Assembly (NCBI GenBank): GCA_000499405.2 | Contig: HG738137.1 | Location: 4,092,001-4,156,000 of the forward strand | Reading direction: 5' to 3' | DNA length: 64,000 nucleotides | Source of the DNA: Onchocerca volvulus | Lineage: Eukaryota > Nematoda > Chromadorea > Rhabditida > Onchocercidae | Shown here: piece after piece, positions 10,736 through 22,848 of the stretch | How positions within the stretch are numbered: the first letter of the stretch is position 1 | Layout of the letters: each line of letters opens with the position of its first letter | Program-made: the position numbers and the translations under genes | The notes under the pieces: model-generated | Seen by the model: only the letters and a program-made list of their open reading frames with translations | The model's database searches: none | What the model was told of the DNA's origin: nothing

Positions 10736-12551
10736 CGGTATCGTTTAAACTTGATTTCAGAGCTCCATATCAAATCCATTTGTTAAATTGTTTTTTTTTT
10801 TTTTTCGTTTTTAATTATAATGATTATCATTTTCGTATTGGTTATTTCAAATAATTTACTTTAAACTTTGTATATTCATTTCAATTTTTCATCTTCATCT
10901 TTCCCGTTAAGATACGTTGTATATTTTGTGAGATTTGCATCAGCATAATTCCTTATTTTCACTTATCTTTAAAAATAATTGTGAAATATTCCAACTATGT
11001 TTATATTTCGTGAGAAATAAATTCAAGATTTGGAAATGGTCAGGAGATTTTATTTATTGTCTTATAATAGCTTTATCTAGAAAGAAAGCATTTTCTTCAT
11101 GGTTCTTATTATCTGTTAATTTTAATGCATGTTTAGAGTCTCTGAAAATTTAACTGCCTCAATTTTTCATGGCATATGCTCTTTATTGTTTCGATATCGC
11201 TTTGCAAATGTTGCCGTGCGTCCCATCCTGCTGAACAGTCCGTAATCCCAAAAACTTCCAAGCTCTGCCTTTACGGAATATTATTGTTTCGATGTTCTGA
11301 TAATTCCATAATAAATACTTTTCTATGTCTGTACATTGATTTTTTTTTTTTTCTTGAATAAATTTCTAGCTACGAGATGAAGCATCGGATCTGAAATGTC
11401 AGTGATTATCATAAAAAGTATATTCAAAACATAACAGAATGTCACAGAACAATTTAAAATGTCGCAAAATACCATAGTATATTAGATACAGAAAATTTTG
11501 CTTAAGACATGAGAGAAGTTGAATTCGACAGTGCTGCATACACTTATCAAAGTGTGCGTATTGTCGTTGATCGGCGAACGTACGCTGTTATCTCAAAAAG
11601 AGTATGCTTATTGTCGTTTTCATTGCTCTCAATATGTCCTAAATGTAATATTGATGTAGTAATACGTAAACTTCCGTCAACACTAATCAATTTTTCTGTT
11701 TTGTCTCTCTCTCTCTCTATACATAAATTACAAGTTTTCTTGATTGTCTGTTCCCACAAACATTCCTTTGCAAAGAATCGGCTCTCTTCATTCGTCTTCA
11801 TTACAATATTCAAGCTGAAAGATATGTTACGGATAGCGTTCTTTTAAATGCTATACCTTTTGCTGTCTCAAACGTTGCATCTCCCTTGCTAACTTTGTCA
11901 AATTGGCGATAATTGCGTGAATACTTTTATCGGGGATCGAATAATCAGTGCATTATTATGAAGGAAAGTTGGAAAGGATATGTGCAGGGCGACTTAAACA
12001 TTCGAAAGTAGGAATGAATGATATGTTCGGGCTGCTTGATGATATCTCATTGGAAATCAGATTTCCTTAATCTGAGAGATTTTCAGCTCAGCGTGACTTG
12101 ATCACGAAATTTTTGAAATCCTTCAAATGAATCTAGCAACACCCGATCGTCTATTGCATAAACAAACAGAACTAACTAGTCACGAGTGCGAATCAGATGA
12201 TACTCAGACGATGTCCTGAATGTCTTAGCAGTGTGCAACAGCAACAATCTGAGATGCCGGCATTTCACAGCGCTCAGATTGATGATGGCGTTCGAGGAGC
12301 AAACATGTGTGCAGTTATAATTGATTGGGTGTAAGGGGTCATCCTCAGATCACACCACCTTGACCTCAGGTGATTTTTGCTTCATGAATAACAATCAAAG
12401 GCATAGTTTGAACGATGCAACTATTTAGTGCTCTTGCAACATTCGCGTTGATTAGATTTTGGTAGTGCATCAAATGCAAATTTGTCGTAGTAAGACGTGA
12501 ATATGACATGTCATATCAGTTTTTCTTCAGCTTTTCCTCAGAAGTTCCAGG
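10736..12551. other. Intergenic between CEP97 and the RING gene
   Basis: About 1.8 kb, both flanking genes on the plus strand. It includes a T11 run near 11340, a (TC)n patch near 11703-11720, and less AT-rich sequence from about 11880 to 12500 just upstream of the RING gene, the likely promoter side. Several open frames of 60-110 codons have no recognisable content and no clean splice partners. Confidence 0.5.
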
Positions 12552-14871
12552 ATGCCACTGGTGGCGGATGATTTGGATATGAAATATGGAGTAGTGAATC
12601 AGAATGATGTGGCTGACAAGAAAAAACGGAAAAAATCAAAGGGAAGAACACTGGAAATCGACTTCCCACTTCATTCGAATGGGCTGATTCAGTGGGTTAT
12701 TGTTGTCTTGGGTTTTTTTTTTTTTTTTTTTGTCTGAGGTAGAATGAGCTTTAATATGATCAAAAGAAATGATTGATGTTTTTTTGCATATGAGGAAAGT
12801 TCTACTTTTCTGAAGATGCACATTCTTCTCAGAAAGAGTGCACATCCTTCCTTACTCTCTCCCAAAGTTTTGCTATTTTAAATTATTTGTGAGAAAAGCA
12901 ACATGCTTTGCTACTGGCTTCATACTTGTTTAACAATTCGTTTTGCATTCAAAACCAATCCCGCCAATCCCTTGGAGGAAATAAAATGAATATGTTTCAG
13001 ATCGTATGAATCTAGCATCTGTTATGACACAAATAATCAAAAAGTTGTACCTGCGTATTCCGCTGATATTTCTACAATAGAAAATGATTGTTCAGATGTA
13101 ATTAATCAACTTTTGCCTACTGTTCGGGATGCTATGCAGTGAGCATTATTTCTTTATTGATTTAAGATTCTAACTTTCGGATTTTTTTATAATCAGAAAC
13201 TGGGAAACAAAGAGAAAAAGATGCAGTACGAAATCGTGCACAACTTTTAAGGATCAATTCAAAGACTAAAAATACAGGAAAAACCACAGAAGCCAAGAGT
13301 TATTTATTATAAAAACCTTATTTATCTAAAACGCCAAGGTATCATCAGTGATATGAGAAAAAATATGGAAATTATATAGAAAGGGGTTTTAATTTTAGTA
13401 TCATCATTTTACTGATGTTATTTTTGTGTATCTGCGATGGTAACTTAGCTGAACGCATCGTTATAACACGAAATTAAAAGAAAAAAATCTACCTATACTC
13501 AAAAAATTGCATCAGAACGCATTGAATTCTAAGGACAAGATTTCAGATTAACTTTTAAAATAGTAATGATGATTTTGACATAAAACCAGATGTCAGAATC
13601 AATCATAATTTCAGGGAAATTATTGCATTTCAGAGAATTTTTATATGATGTTGGCAATCGTGCTTGTGAAGTAGAAGAAGTCGTCAACTACTTGAAAATA
13701 TCTGATATTGCATTGCAGTATAAACAGATGCTTAATTCCTTAAATAATGCGCAGTTATGTAGGCTTTTCGAAAAGTTGGACATATTTCATATATCATATG
13801 AAGGCTCGAAGATGATTCTTCAATTGGCAAGTTTAATTTCACTCAGGTTTTAATCGGATTTAGCTGAATTTTTGTCAGAAAAGCTGAAGAATAATAAAAA
13901 GTAGAATTATTTTCTTTTCCGTACTTCTCAACAATAATCGTAACAAAATATCTAATAAAATCATAAGTTACAAATATTTTCAGATTAATGAACCATTTCA
14001 ACTGTCTAATTCTAATGCGGCTTTGTCAACAAGTATCTCATCTTTATCTAATCCTAATAATAGTGACCAGTTATTGACATTACTGAAGGGTACTTTGAAT
14101 AGTACTTCAGGCGCATCTGTTGCTCAAACTAAACCTCTCTCTGCGATTACAAATGATTTCACAAAGTACTCTTTCTTTATCATTTTAAATTCATTTATTA
14201 GATGTAAACTTGTATTTCACATCCGTGTTATTCAATTATTCTTATCAGATTATCGCATCAATATTTAAATGGAGCAGAAACAATGGGATCACAACTTGAT
14301 AGTACAATTAATTCTCACCAGAAAGTTACTGGAGGTACGATGGTCCACAAGCGTTTATCTGCGGTAAATCCTTTCCATATTTATATTTGCTTTATTATAT
14401 AATGCAAACTATAGTGATAACTCCGACTAAATGTCTCTTACAATTGCAGCAATACAATGAAATGATTAAAAGTGTAATGTGGAATTAAACTTGAGATTAA
14501 AAACAGAAAATAAGGAGGAAAAAAATTTCCAGTATAAAATTTAAGTTTAAAAGGATTATCAACTTTTTAAAAGTTCTGTCAATTCTGCCATCTCATTTTT
14601 ATGAGCTGTCTATCAGAACTGCTATGAATTGGAGTTTCTGATTGAAAATTTTGGATTTTATTTGTAATTTTTTTTTTTTTTCGAATTCAGGATGAACTGC
14701 TGGTTCAGCAGAACGGGGATATTTTTTATGACCAGAATACTGAATTGATGGATCGAAGAATGCTTGCGCAGGATACAAGATTTCATTTGGAGTGAGACCA
14801 CTTCTAGATTTTTTATTTTCCGTTTAACTGAACTCATAATTAATTTTTCAAATTTTTCCTAATCACATATT

Positions 14872-14939
<68 letters not shown>

Positions 14940-17900
14940 TGATTCTTCTATAATAGAGAGGGAGTATCGATATTGATTATCAAATCAAGAACTAGAGACT
15001 TCTATTATGCTATGTACCATTTTCAGTCAAAATATTGATGCTTATAACTATGAAAATAATCGCACAGTCGAAATTTCAGAAAGAGATTTGTAGAACAGAG
15101 ATTGAAAGATGTGGAAAAAAGATACGAAGAAAGATTGTCTAATGTCTCTCTAATGTTGAAAAAAGCTTATGTAAGTCATCCCTCACTTTTAAATTCATTG
15201 TTCCATGAGACACTGATTTCATTTACTTTCATGGATAATTCTTAAAATCACATTCTGTAATCGGCATTTTTACAATTTAATGTATGGATATTGTCTTGAG
15301 TTTGATATGGTATGAAAGAGTATTATTGCTTGCATTTAAATATTTTTTAGAAAGAAATATTAGATTTGCGCTTGGGGAAAGCAAAAGCATTAGCAAATAA
15401 AAGGATGGGACAAGCTGAACTTGCTTTAAAGCATGCTAATGTAATACATGACAGGTCAGCTGTTTTGCTTGATTTTTGCAAAATTTATTTGTTTCAGTGT
15501 TGCATTTTTTGTGAAAGAGAAAGGAAGTTGCATTAAGGAATTATTAGATAGTACAAACATGGAACAAATGGGATGCCGAGAAAAATTATCATTTGATTGA
15601 GTTTAGTTATTTAGTTGTGAACTCCTGTAATTTTAATTATTTTTATATGTCCTTTAAATATTTTTGGATTTGAGAGTTGCTCATTATAAATTTGATTGTA
15701 AAAGCATAGTATTCTTAGTTTGATACTTTTTTTTTTCAGAAGTTCAAGGGTCTCTGTTAAATATCTCCATATACCTTGCAAACTTCAGCTCTATTTGAAT
15801 TAGTGATTTTTATGCTTTAAATTAAAATTTAAGAATTTCAAAAGCAGAACATTTATTAATATAATGTGTGTTGCCCAGCATTTCATGTTTTTTGCTTTTA
15901 CTCCATTTTTAGAATTGCGGATGAAACGGTTAAATCGGATATAAAGCAAATGATAAGACAATGGGAACAGATACTTAGAGATTACAAGGCGTGGCATGCT
16001 AATTTAGATGTTTGTTTTTTTTGGATTCAGATACTTTTAATTATGTCGTTTAATATAAAATTTCATATTCTTGATCGATGAATAATTTAAAATAGCTTGT
16101 TTTCATGTTTTAACACAATATTTTTGACAAGGAATTAGAAAATTTTCTTGTTGAAATGATTCAATAAACTTGATGGCAATTTGATTCAATAAACATGTTT
16201 CATATCGATAACTGAACACAATTAGTAAAAATTGCAGAGAATAGTAGATGGTCAAAAGGCTCAAGTGGATTCAAATTATCGTTTTGATGAGTTGGCGCTT
16301 TTGTCTGTTAGTTTTACATCATTTTTGATCATAAATCGTAGTTTATTTGTGTCGAATATTTATGGAAATTCGTTGAACAGCTCTTAACTGTAACTCTCAA
16401 GCTAATGTGAAAAATATATTTCAGCCTCCAGATAATATTCCATGTGCTCCTCAGTTACCTCCTAATGCTTTGAAATATTTTCAACAACTTGAATTCGAAT
16501 GCAGTTTGGGTGATCCATCGTCGGAACTTATTGTATGCTAGTAGATTAATTCATATTTGGAGTTTTAAGTCTGGCTGGAAATTCTAATACCACTAAATCT
16601 TTTTTTGACACTTTCGTCGTGATATGCACTGCTAATAACGAAGTAATGTTATTTCTCAACATCAGTGCTTAAGCAGTCCGAAAGTATGAATTTCATGGCA
16701 GAGAAAATTCTTGATTTTAGTCAGAGTATTAGTTTAACAAATTATGTTGTATTATCTGTAAAAAATCTCTTCGTATTACAGTCAGTATTATTAATAATCA
16801 TTTAGCGAGTGATTGGTCCACCAGTTGGTTTTGAGAAGGAAACTGTAACAGGTAATCGATTTGGTGCGATTGGACAACCGGCCCCTCCACCACAAAGGAA
16901 GATATTTACAGAAGCACAAATAAATCAATTGGTTTGCATATTTTTTACTTCTTTGATTTATTCTATATTAAGGTTCCATTTATCTCACTTGAGCTCATAT
17001 TTTATTGTCATTATTTTTTGTAATCATTTATAGGTTGAGAAGACGCTACAGCATTTCCGAGATATTTATGGAAGTTCTTCAAATTTAAGCGCGTATGTTT
17101 TGAATTGTCTGGAATTTGTTTTATAATTCATTTTAGATTTTTTTATTTTTTCTGAACCATTCCTTTAGAGAAGAGATCAGAAATGTATTAAACGAGCTCG
17201 AACGACGTCCTTTAATGCTTGCATCTGATGTAACTTTTTCTTCTGTTCTTTCTCATGTAAGTTTTTATGGCTGAATTTTTTCGTTTCAGTTGAATTTATT
17301 TTATTTCTAGTAGGAAGTATGTGGCGCATTGTGAGACAGAATTAAATAGCATTTTTAAATAAAAGTGATGGATTTAAAACTATATTAAAATATTAATAGA
17401 ATTGATATTATCCAAAAAATGACTGCTTTTCATTAGATGTTTATATATATATAGACAATATACATGTGTGTATATCACTACGATTTATCTAGGGTTGTTG
17501 TGAGAGGAAGACACAAACGCAGTCACCAGATATGATGTTCTAAAAAGCAAAAAAATGTTTCATAAAAATGTCTTTATCGTGTGTCGTGAGTAGGACTTTT
17601 TTTTATAAAATCTTTTTTTAATAAGAAGTTATAGATTATAAAGCGCGTTATGGAAGTAACTGGTGCTAATGGTGGAAATAATAGCAATCAGTCGAGTACA
17701 CCATGTTGGACATCGTTGTCATCTGAATCATCTGTAATCTTTTCATCTCCTTTCACTAAGATTGATACAGGGAAACTTTTATTGTGTTAATTTAGTTCAT
17801 ATTACTTCAATTAATGATTTTATTAAATTTAGTAAAGTTAATCTTCCATCAGTTTATTTTTAGAATTACAATTTGAGGATTGTTTTAACTTTCGAGAAAA

Positions 17901-19635
17901 AAACGGTTTTATCACTTTCCATTTGTTCAAGTCTAAAGCAAAAGTTCTTTTAGGCACCATTCATCACTTTATCATATCATTCATATTTTGAGGTAATTTA
18001 TATTATGTGGTATGATACCTCTCGTCAAATATTGCTGTTGCTTTAGCAATTTTTTTTCTTTTTTTTTTACAGCTCCAACTTAAGTAGTACATTTCGATTT
18101 TTAAATACGATACCATCTCTATCACTTTCATATATATAATTTATGAACGTAAGCTATTTTTCCGTGTGGCGTGATAATTTTACTATCTTTCTTTCTAGGT
18201 TTATTTCTCATAATTTTATTGATCTTCTTGTGAAGATATTGTGAATATAAAATTAATAGTTAAGGCACTGAGGTCGATGTATCATCTCGAAGTTATATGC
18301 ATGTTACTGATGTATATTGGTCGTTTTGTGTCGTGACTATAACAAAATAGAAAAACTTGATATCATATATACATGAGCTACACTGTCTTTCTTTTGAACG
18401 GGGTAGTAGAGAATGATAAGCCCGAAAAGGAAAATAAGAAAGGATTTCGTTACCACCACATAGTCAAAATTATCACATCACTAAAAATTTTTAGAAGACT
18501 ATTTTACATTCTCAATGGATTTCATGTTTTGGTCCAATGAAATACAAATACAACGTAAGATAAAAATAAGGAATAGAAAATGTGTTGAGTTACGCCATAC
18601 TGGTTTGTCATTATTTAAAAAAATATTATGGCAGATTTAACAATTCTCTTACGAAACTTTTTTAAAAAATGTAGACATGTTTTGATGAGATGGAAAAGTA
18701 TTTTACTTCCTCTTTGCCGTAATGGAAAGTTGATTTATCGGGAAATTCAAGTTTTTTGAGATACATTCTTGCGACAAATTTTCTAGTTCGATTTCTCTAA
18801 GCACTTGCACGTCGTTATGTAACACTGTTTCTGTTCTTACTTGAAAAACTATAAAAATTTTTTGCTTTTTATGGTGGTTGATATATCACTGTATATTCCG
18901 TGTGGTTGTTTTCCATGCGTTACTCATTTATCCTTATAGCTGTCAGGAGTTGGAACAAATACATTTGAAATTTGTCTTTCAGACTATTCGCCGTACCGCG
19001 GATTTGGAAAATCAAGAATGTAAAATTTGCTTACAGTTACTCGCACATGGTGACAAATTAATACAATGCCCTTCCTGTGTCGATTCCTATCACTATGAGG
19101 TGATTTATTTATTCATGAAAATCCGAAAAATCACTGTATCAAGGTGTCAAAGCATTAAAGCATGGTGGAGTGCAATTTCTGATATTTCTAAATTTGTCAG
19201 GGACTCATTATGGTTAAATAATGTCCTCTCAAGATAACACGGATGAAAAACTCCTATGGGTTTGATTTTTCCCATTCCTACTATTTTCAGAAGTACTGAA
19301 TTTATATGTTTGTAGTGTCGTATCAAGTTCATGTTTCTGCGACCCTTCAGGCTAATATATGGGTACTAATTTATTATCTCATCAGGATTGTCTCGATGCC
19401 CTGTATGTCTCCGGTTCTAGTAATAAAATAGTATTTGGTGCCAAATATTTTCGTGCAACATCAAGAGTAGAATGTCAAGATAATTATCTTAGCTACTTGT
19501 CTTCATCGAAGACTACTAGTGAATCCATTGCAGTGTGGAATCAAGTGGCTCAAGCAAAATAGCACATGCCCACATTGCCGTCGATTATGGAGCGATCCGG
19601 ACGACTTTCCATCTTTAGCGACGGCTACTCCATGA
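12552..19635 (+). CDS. Coiled-coil RING-type E3 ubiquitin ligase, family uncertain
   Basis: The protein starts at ATG 12552 (MPLVADDLDMKYG) with a basic patch DKKKRKKSKGR. Exon 2 is 13001-13138, exon 3 13634-13826. Exon 3 joins exon 4 (from 13984) in frame only through a GC-AG intron. A serine/asparagine-rich part follows (about 13984-14360), then charged coiled-coil exons (near 14695, 15080, 15350, 15915, 16240), a proline-containing exon (PAPPPQRKIFTEAQINQLV, 16809-16931), a short helical part (17036-17255) and 17641-17733. After a 1.25-kb intron the C-terminus is a RING built from two exons: CKIC, then C-x2-C and YHYEC, then GIKWLKQNSTCPHCRRLW, ending SDPDDFPSLATATP-stop at 19635. The W-L-K-x-x-S-x-C-P-x-C ending resembles TTC3/DZIP3-type RINGs, but no orthologue is recognised. 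RING function is inferred as ubiquitin ligation; the middle exon boundaries are approximate. Confidence 0.65.
14874..14938. repeat. Poly(T) run of 65
   Basis: Sixty-five consecutive T bases in an intron of the RING gene, just after the exon ending near 14791. Runs of this length are often collapsed or length-uncertain in assemblies. Confidence 0.95.
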
Positions 19636-20328
19636 ATTATGTAACTATAACATTATCTTTGTTATATCCCTAAGTTATTAACTTTCCGGAATAACATATT
19701 TAATTATTCTTAGTTTTCATCAGTATAATCTTTTCCCTTCACTGAGTATTTTATCTCAAGATAACATTGATAATCATATTATCTCATTACTACAGAACTG
19801 CTCAGTACGAGCAGTTTCGCATTCGAAGTGTCATATTAATCGATTTTATGTTAATTAAAGTTCAAGAAAAACATACTGTGGCAGCTAAAATAACATCTCC
19901 ACAAAAAATGTTCTCAAAATCCATTGCACATCTTGTAGTTTTATGTCATTTCTTATTATTTTAGTTCATTGATTAGTATAATTCGCATTCATCTATAGAT
20001 TTTATAATCGTAAATTAAAACGTGTTGCAGCAGAAATCTTATGTCGTGGTATAATATTTTTTAGACATAATGTTTTTTTTTTTAACTAAAACGTTTCGAT
20101 TTTTCTCATTCCTGTGAAAATTATTCACCTTTGACATTAATTTTTATCTATAAGAGTTTATGAAATTATTTCATACTGCACTTTTTTGTGACCGTTCTAA
20201 ATGAACGAAAGATGTCATTTCTAATGTACATTCAAAACAACAAGCACAGAAATATCTTCACGAATTTTGTTTGTATCTGAAGTCGCCGAATGCAAGTCTT
20301 CTCATCATAACTTTAAGAAAATTCAATT
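19636..20328. other. Convergent intergenic region
   Basis: AT-rich sequence between the stop of the plus-strand RING gene and the stop of the minus-strand DXO gene. It should hold both 3' UTRs. No further gene or RNA structure was recognised. Confidence 0.6.
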
Positions 20329-22381
20329 TTAAGAATTAGGATTATCAAAATGTACCAAAAACCAATTCGGAAGGAAATTGAATGCACTGTCTGATGGAGA
20401 AACTTGAAATGTTATGCATCGTTTGGAAGGATCAAATTCTAAAACATAGTAGATAAGATCTGGAGAAACTTCCAACAATTCTTTCAAACAATTCAACATA
20501 GCAACGAGGAAGTTGAAAGTAACATTTGCGGACCATTGACGAGCTTTTTTTGCAAGTTGTGGTACTTTGAGTCGCTCAATGTGAGTCACAATACCTATAA
20601 CAGGCTTTACAATAGCAAATTTTAGATTGGAATGAAAATATGAGGAACACTCACCTATCATATTTTAAAAATATTTGATTCAACATCAATTGCCAACGTA
20701 CCATTATTATCTCTAAAGCCGATAACTATGTTTTGTATACCGATCAGAAAGGACTGCACCCACCATTTCATCGCTTTATATCTCCAAAAGTCATTTGTCA
20801 ATTCCTTACGCTGTGTCTTCAGTTCCACGTATTCATCTTCTGCTAAAATTGCACAATCTCAACGAGTTAAGTCATTATAGACAAGACAGAAAAACAACAG
20901 TAAGATCTTTCTGACTAATTTTAACAGGATTCATAGCTAAAACCGTTGCCTATCTGTCGAGAAGATGTAACAAAAATGCCATAATGTTTGCAATTTGTAA
21001 AATCTAAATTATGAACTTAATACTACATTTCGGTATACAGCAGACTCCATTAAGTAGTTATTTCTATTTGTGATCTCCTTATTCGAATTCATAGACAAAA
21101 TAAGCTACCAGCATCGATGCAGTCGGTCTCACCAGAATACAAGATACGAAATCCTTTTCGTCCACCTAAGCGTGCTTTAACAACAACATTAAATTCCTCT
21201 AGATTCGTCACCGGTTCATTTCTATTTGGTTCGCTCTGGAAATTCTGAAGTGTAATATTTAGGGATTCTACTTGATTCTTAAAATATTATTGAAATAAAT
21301 CGGAAGAACTTTAACAGAACTACATGTTATGAGAAAAAGTCACCGATAAAGATTCACTTGTGATGTATTGTTCGAACTTAAATCCCCAATATGTCATCAA
21401 CTTGTCGCGATCAGACATTGACTTTAACTGTAGTATTTTTTCATCGGTCGGGAATTCACATAAGAAAATTACAGATTTATACCGAACAGCAGCTAGTCGC
21501 CAACCATCTCGACATTCGTAAGGCGAACATGCGATCCGCGTCAGAGTACCACGCCAACAAATAAAATCAGCTCTATGGCAAACCTTGAAATGACAGGGAT
21601 CTAAACTGCAAATGATATAGATCTATTTTTAAATTTAAAAAAAAAAAAGAAACGAGATAAATGGCAATAATGCTAAAAGAAAATTAGCTTATCATGACCA
21701 AATAATACAACTACCATATTTTTTCATCAGCTGGGAATTCCTATCCGAGCTTATGATCACAGACCCTTCCAAAGAAGACTAAATTTATTCCAAACAATAG
21801 CTAAACTATTTCAGCCAATTATGCAGAGTTCATTAGTAATATCTCAGAATTTGGATATTTGCAATAATTTTTAAATTCTAAGCATTATGCCGTGCCAGAC
21901 AGCAAACAAACTAATATTAGCTGATCATGGAACAAAAATAAAGCGGACTTGTTAATTTATCAAGTTAATGAAATGTTTATGAAGTGATGATTTTGTGATA
22001 TAACAATCGTTTTTTCGTTTTTGCTTCTTGAAATTGAAGTAATAATAAAGAAAAGAATTAAACTGAAGATAAGAGGAAAGCAATAATAGGTACCTTATTT
22101 AGAGAAGATCCAGCTTCACTATGTATAAATATCCATTTCAACAGCACGTCCAGTTTCTCATTATGCAAAATGTCTTTACCTTCAAATTGTTGATAACCAA
22201 TACTTAAATCCATATTACATTTCTGTCCGACAGCTTTTTCGTGAAGATATTTTGCCCGGGATCTACCCGGCAGTACATCCCGTTGCTTGGTAACACACAT
22301 TTCTCCAATCACCGATGGTTTATCGAATGCTGGGAATGCACCTTCATATAGAGATGGATCCGTCTTCAATAGTAAAGACAT
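20329..22381 (-). CDS. dom-3: DXO/DOM3/Rai1-type decapping exoribonuclease
   Basis: DXO-family enzymes remove faulty or NAD caps from RNA and degrade it 5' to 3'. Exons on the minus strand: 22381-22094, about 21585-21347, about 21232-21106, about 20845-20702 and 20597-20329. All metal-site motifs of the family are present: YWGFKFEQY (glutamate of motif II), YSGETDC (E-x-D), YVELKT (E-x-K) and KWWVQSF (glutamine), together with ICWRGTLTRI and GFRDNNG. The N-terminal exon has FPAFDKPSVIGEM as in the family. The chosen start is the first ATG after a TTTTCAG acceptor at 22382, which could also be a trans-splice site. Exon 2 keeps frame if the acceptor is the AAG before GTTTGCC; a TTTGCAG acceptor 21 bases upstream gives a longer exon but needs another phase. 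The gene is divergent from SNX1/2 with 467 bases between starts. Confidence 0.87.
21716..21745 (-). repeat. Duplicated exon fragment in DXO intron 1
   Basis: The minus-strand sequence GAATTCCCAGCTGATGAAAA plus ATATG repeats, with few changes, the coding stretch at about 21430-21456 (EFPTDEKI; here EFPADEKI). It ends in a GTAGTT donor-like site, but its preceding acceptor (GCTCGGATAG) is poor. Its 26 bases would reconcile exon 1 (phase 0) with the longer form of exon 2, so it may be an occasional microexon. Confidence 0.5.
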
Positions 22382-22848
22382 TATCCTGAAAATGTAACTG
22401 ATAACTTCCTCTATTTCCATGTTTAATCATTTACAAGCATTTGTATGATGTTAGTGATAAAAGATAATAGATATCAATATGACGATATCAAACATATGTT
22501 TGTCCGCGTTTGTAGCTGAACGTGTATGGATACATGTGTACATCTGTGTGTATCAGTTTTTGCGTCTATTTGTATACAAGCAGAGATAAAATATAATAAT
22601 CAAATAATCAACTTAGTTTCTGATGAAATCTACGGGAAAAGACCAATGGAACGCAGAATGCCAATTTAGATTCGTTTGGATTTAACGGTGAAGCGTAAAA
22701 TTGGTGCGCTAGCACTAGATTCAGATATGCGATCGCTTTTATCCAGGAATTGAGATCGGGGAGGATTACTGAATTACGAGGGTAGTTGGTCACCCTGAAT
22801 CTATTGATTCTGTGCTAATGAAGACTTTTGCAGTTACAGTAGGAGAGA
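22382..22848. promoter_or_regulatory. Divergent promoter region, DXO and SNX1/2
   Basis: The 467 bases lie between the start codons of two divergently transcribed genes and must contain or abut both promoters. It includes TGTGTATGTG-type stretches near 22500-22570. No specific transcription-factor site can be supported. Confidence 0.45.

Noticed and set aside
11509..11847. 112-codon plus-strand frame between CEP97 and the RING gene
   Set aside because: No family features, crosses a (TC)n patch and has no convincing splice partners.
12330..12375. TGACCT-C-AGGTGA arrangement resembling nuclear-receptor half sites
   Set aside because: Single occurrence with imperfect half sites; such matches are expected by chance.
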